A stretch of DNA of 64,000 bases from NCBI GenBank assembly GCA_020636275.1, contig JACJYD010000007.1, positions 62,001 to 126,000 on the forward strand. The letters run 5' to 3'. The notes beneath the pieces are model-generated. The model saw nothing but the letters and a program-made list of their open reading frames with translations. It made no database searches and was not told where the DNA came from. Every line of letters begins with the position of its first letter. Position 1 is the first letter of the stretch. This DNA is from Lewinellaceae bacterium. GTDB lineage: Bacteria > Bacteroidota > Bacteroidia > Chitinophagales > Saprospiraceae. The translations under genes and the position numbers were made by a program. Shown piece by piece: positions 62,279 through 64,000 of the stretch.

Positions 62279-62986
62279 TTAATTTTTTGCAGGAACGACT
62301 TGTTCATCCTTGACGACCTTGCCGTCTTCCAGCGAGATGATGCGATTGAGGTAGCCCATCACCTTTTCGTCGTGTGTAGCGAAAATAAAGGTGGTCTGGA
62401 GTTCCTCATTGAGCCGTTTCATGGTTTGCAGAATGTGGTGCGAGTTCTTGGAGTCCAGATTGGCGGTCGGTTCGTCGGCCAGCATGATGGCGGGCCGTTT
62501 GACCATGGCGCGGGCGATGGCCACGCGTTGCCCCTCGCCTCCGGATAGTTGCGGAGGTTTGGAGTTGATCTTGTCGGTAAGTCCCACCCACTCCAGGGCA
62601 TCCAGCACGGCTTTCCGCCGCTCGGCGGCAGGCATGTGCTGAAGGAGCAGGGCAAATTCCACATTTTCATAGACCGTATAAACCGGGAAGAGGTTATAGG
62701 TCTGGAAAATGAAGCCCAGGTGTTTGTTGCGCAACTGGGCCGATTGTTTGTGCGTCAGTTTGGCGATCGAGTGGTCGAGCACGGTGACTATCCCTTCGGT
62801 AGGCGTGTCGAGCGAGCCGATGATGTTCAGCAGCGTGGTTTTCCCCGAACCGCTCGGCCCCACCAATCCGGTGAATTCACCTTTTTTAAATTGTAAATTG
62901 ATATTGTTGAGGGCTGTAAACTCCCCGTTCCCCACGGGGAATCGCTTGATGAGCTTATCAATGGTGATGATCGCTGGGTTTTCCAT
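62279..62986 (-). CDS. ABC transporter ATP-binding protein, LolD/MacB type
   Basis: The ATG at 62986 (MENPAIITIDKLIKRF) is chosen; upstream codons in the ORF are non-coding in look. Walker A is VGPSGSGKTTLLNIIG (about residues 40-55), Q-loop IFQTYNLFPVYTV, signature LSGGEGQRVAIARAM, Walker B IMLADEPTANLDS, H-loop ATHDE. 235 aa, the standard size for LolD-like ATPases. It follows the barrel gene by 10 bases on the minus strand. Confidence 0.94.
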   Translation of the reverse strand: MENPAIITIDKLIKRFPVGNGEFTALNNINLQFKKGEFTGLVGPSGSGKTTLLNIIGSLDTPTEGIVTVLDHSIAKLTHKQSAQLRNKHLGFIFQTYNLFPVYTVYENVEFALLLQHMPAAERRKAVLDALEWVGLTDKINSKPPQLSGGEGQRVAIARAMVKRPAIMLADEPTANLDSKNSHHILQTMKRLNEELQTTFIFATHDEKVMGYLNRIISLEDGKVVKDEQVVPAKN

Positions 62987-62996
62987 TTTTATATGC

Positions 62997-64000
62997 TTAA
63001 TGATTAAATACGAATAAAACCTGAATGCCCACCCCAGAGTACAGGTTCTGCGTGCTGTTCTGCGTGGGTAGCTGTGTGTTTTTGGGGTTCCAGTACCCCA
63101 TGACGAACAGGGTCGTGCGGTCAAATTGCCGTTGCCAGTTCACAAACCGGTATACGTTCTTATTGGTCCAGTCGAAATAGACGATCGCGCTCAGGTTGTC
63201 GAAAATACTGACCGGGTAGGTCATCGATAGGATGGAAAAGGAGGTGGTATTGGAAAAGGCAAAGGCTTCTTCGTCCAGCGAGAACAGCAGCTGTTCAAAG
63301 ACTACATACAAACCGTTTCCGACGCCAAAGGTGTAGTCGACGCCGAGATTGAATAATTCCTGGTTGGTGAAAAGATCCAGTTTTTCTCCTGAATGCACCC
63401 AGGACGCTTCCATCCAGCATCCGACCACCCAATCCAGTTTGGCATCCAGGCCGATGCGGTTTTCGGGAATCTTTGAAAATTCGGGGATGCCTGGATTTAT
63501 CCCCCTGGAGTCGGCCTGGCGGTGGTGGTACGACAACCCCGCTTCTCCTTTGGGAATGGGGACCTGTATCCGTCCGCCAAATTCCGGGGTCCTCCAGTTG
63601 GAGGGGATGAACTCCCAGCCCCGCGTGTTTTTATTTCCGTAAAGGCCCCACACCCAAATGTTGGCATTGTTCAGGAAGTAATACCGCCCCAGCAATCCCC
63701 AAACGCCATCGGTAAATTGCAAGGGGTCGCGCGGATCGATCTGGTCGAACCACATCAATGGCCGCAGCATGGATGCAGAGCCGAAATTGATCTTTTGCAG
63801 GCCCAACCGGATCTCCAGCTGTTTATTGGAATACCGGGCCCAGGCACGGTAGGGCTTGATATTGCCGTCGGCATAAGCGGTGTCGAAGGGATGGAAACCG
63901 GTGGTGCCGAACAGGTTTGCCGAAGCCTCGAAGTCGATCAGCCGGGTCCTGGGTAATTCGATTTGATAGTTGAGTTGAGGCAGGTAGCGGCCACCTACCC
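62997..64000 (-). CDS. Predicted outer-membrane beta-barrel protein, truncated at the right edge
   Basis: The frame is open through to base 64000, so the N-terminus is outside the window; the apparent ORF start at 63806 is an internal TTG. Visible residues alternate aromatic and polar (GLLGRYYFLNNANIWVWGLY, LDWVVGCWMEASWVH, SAIVYFDWTNKNVYRFVNW) and end in VFNH; the end lacks the usual terminal Phe (it is ...FVFNH). At about 334 or more residues it is a mid-size barrel, similar to porin-like partners found next to LolCDE-type transporters. First visible gene of the operon: barrel, ATPase, two permeases, LolA-like carrier. Confidence 0.8.
   Translation of the reverse strand, partial: VGGRYLPQLNYQIELPRTRLIDFEASANLFGTTGFHPFDTAYADGNIKPYRAWARYSNKQLEIRLGLQKINFGSASMLRPLMWFDQIDPRDPLQFTDGVWGLLGRYYFLNNANIWVWGLYGNKNTRGWEFIPSNWRTPEFGGRIQVPIPKGEAGLSYHHRQADSRGINPGIPEFSKIPENRIGLDAKLDWVVGCWMEASWVHSGEKLDLFTNQELFNLGVDYTFGVGNGLYVVFEQLLFSLDEEAFAFSNTTSFSILSMTYPVSIFDNLSAIVYFDWTNKNVYRFVNWQRQFDRTTLFVMGYWNPKNTQLPTQNSTQNLYSGVGIQVLFVFNH

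Overview
The window is ordinary chromosomal DNA from a Bacteroidota member, most likely of the Saprospiria (Lewinella/Haliscomenobacter-like); this placement is inference from gene content. The evidence is three cell-surface proteins with type IX secretion (T9SS) C-terminal sorting domains, a one-component hybrid histidine kinase/AraC regulator, a LolA-like/FtsX-type ABC operon, PD40-propeller proteins, a tricorn-type S41 protease, and weak or absent Shine-Dalgarno sequences. No rRNA, tRNA, CRISPR array, prophage or transposase gene was recognised.

Layout. 1-6.6 kb: end of an M36 metallopeptidase, an unknown 470-aa protein and a large T9SS adhesin-like protein, followed by a roughly 650-bp gene-free array of hairpins. 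7.2-14.8 kb: housekeeping genes (asnS, DCC thiol-disulfide protein, guaB, tadA, a lipoprotein, pcm, a phosphohexomutase, elaA). 14.8-20.8 kb: a minus-strand block (YceI lipoprotein, sugar-kinase/RapZ fusion, obg, adk, NlpC/P60 lipoprotein) bracketed by two oppositely oriented copies of a MITE-like element; a four-copy 67/68-bp hairpin array lies just upstream of the NlpC gene. 21-30 kb: outer-membrane barrel proteins, tricorn protease, POT peptide transporter, GNAT, cupin, DUF5995 and DinB proteins. 30.5-34.7 kb: divergent pyruvate kinase and a molybdate ABC operon (modABC) whose modA-modB gap is a 100-bp tandem repeat. 34.8-42.2 kb: sortilin-like propeller protein, LemA/DUF2207 pair, MFS transporter. 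42.4-49.2 kb: a diheme cytochrome c operon followed by a TPR/kinase/receiver/AraC hybrid regulator, then pirin with a signal peptide and an AraC regulator. 49.4-56.4 kb: PD40 lipoprotein, threonine synthase, DUF6629, methyltransferase, GNAT, sulfotransferase-like protein, two tandem PPK2 kinases. 56.5-64 kb: a CotH-kinase T9SS protein and a minus-strand operon of outer-membrane barrel, ABC ATPase, two FtsX-like permeases and a LolA-like carrier.

The most unusual content is non-coding. At least five families of short repeats occupy gene ends and gaps: a 30-bp-TIR MITE, a roughly 34-bp REP-like hairpin found immediately 3' of stop codons, a roughly 100-bp inverted repeat, a TATACCCTTATAAACT-type repeat, and two local arrays of hairpins followed by T-tracts. 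The protein-coding candidates for follow-up are the kinase-RapZ fusion, the outer-membrane/ABC/LolA-like operon and the cytochrome operon with its possible AraC-type operator.
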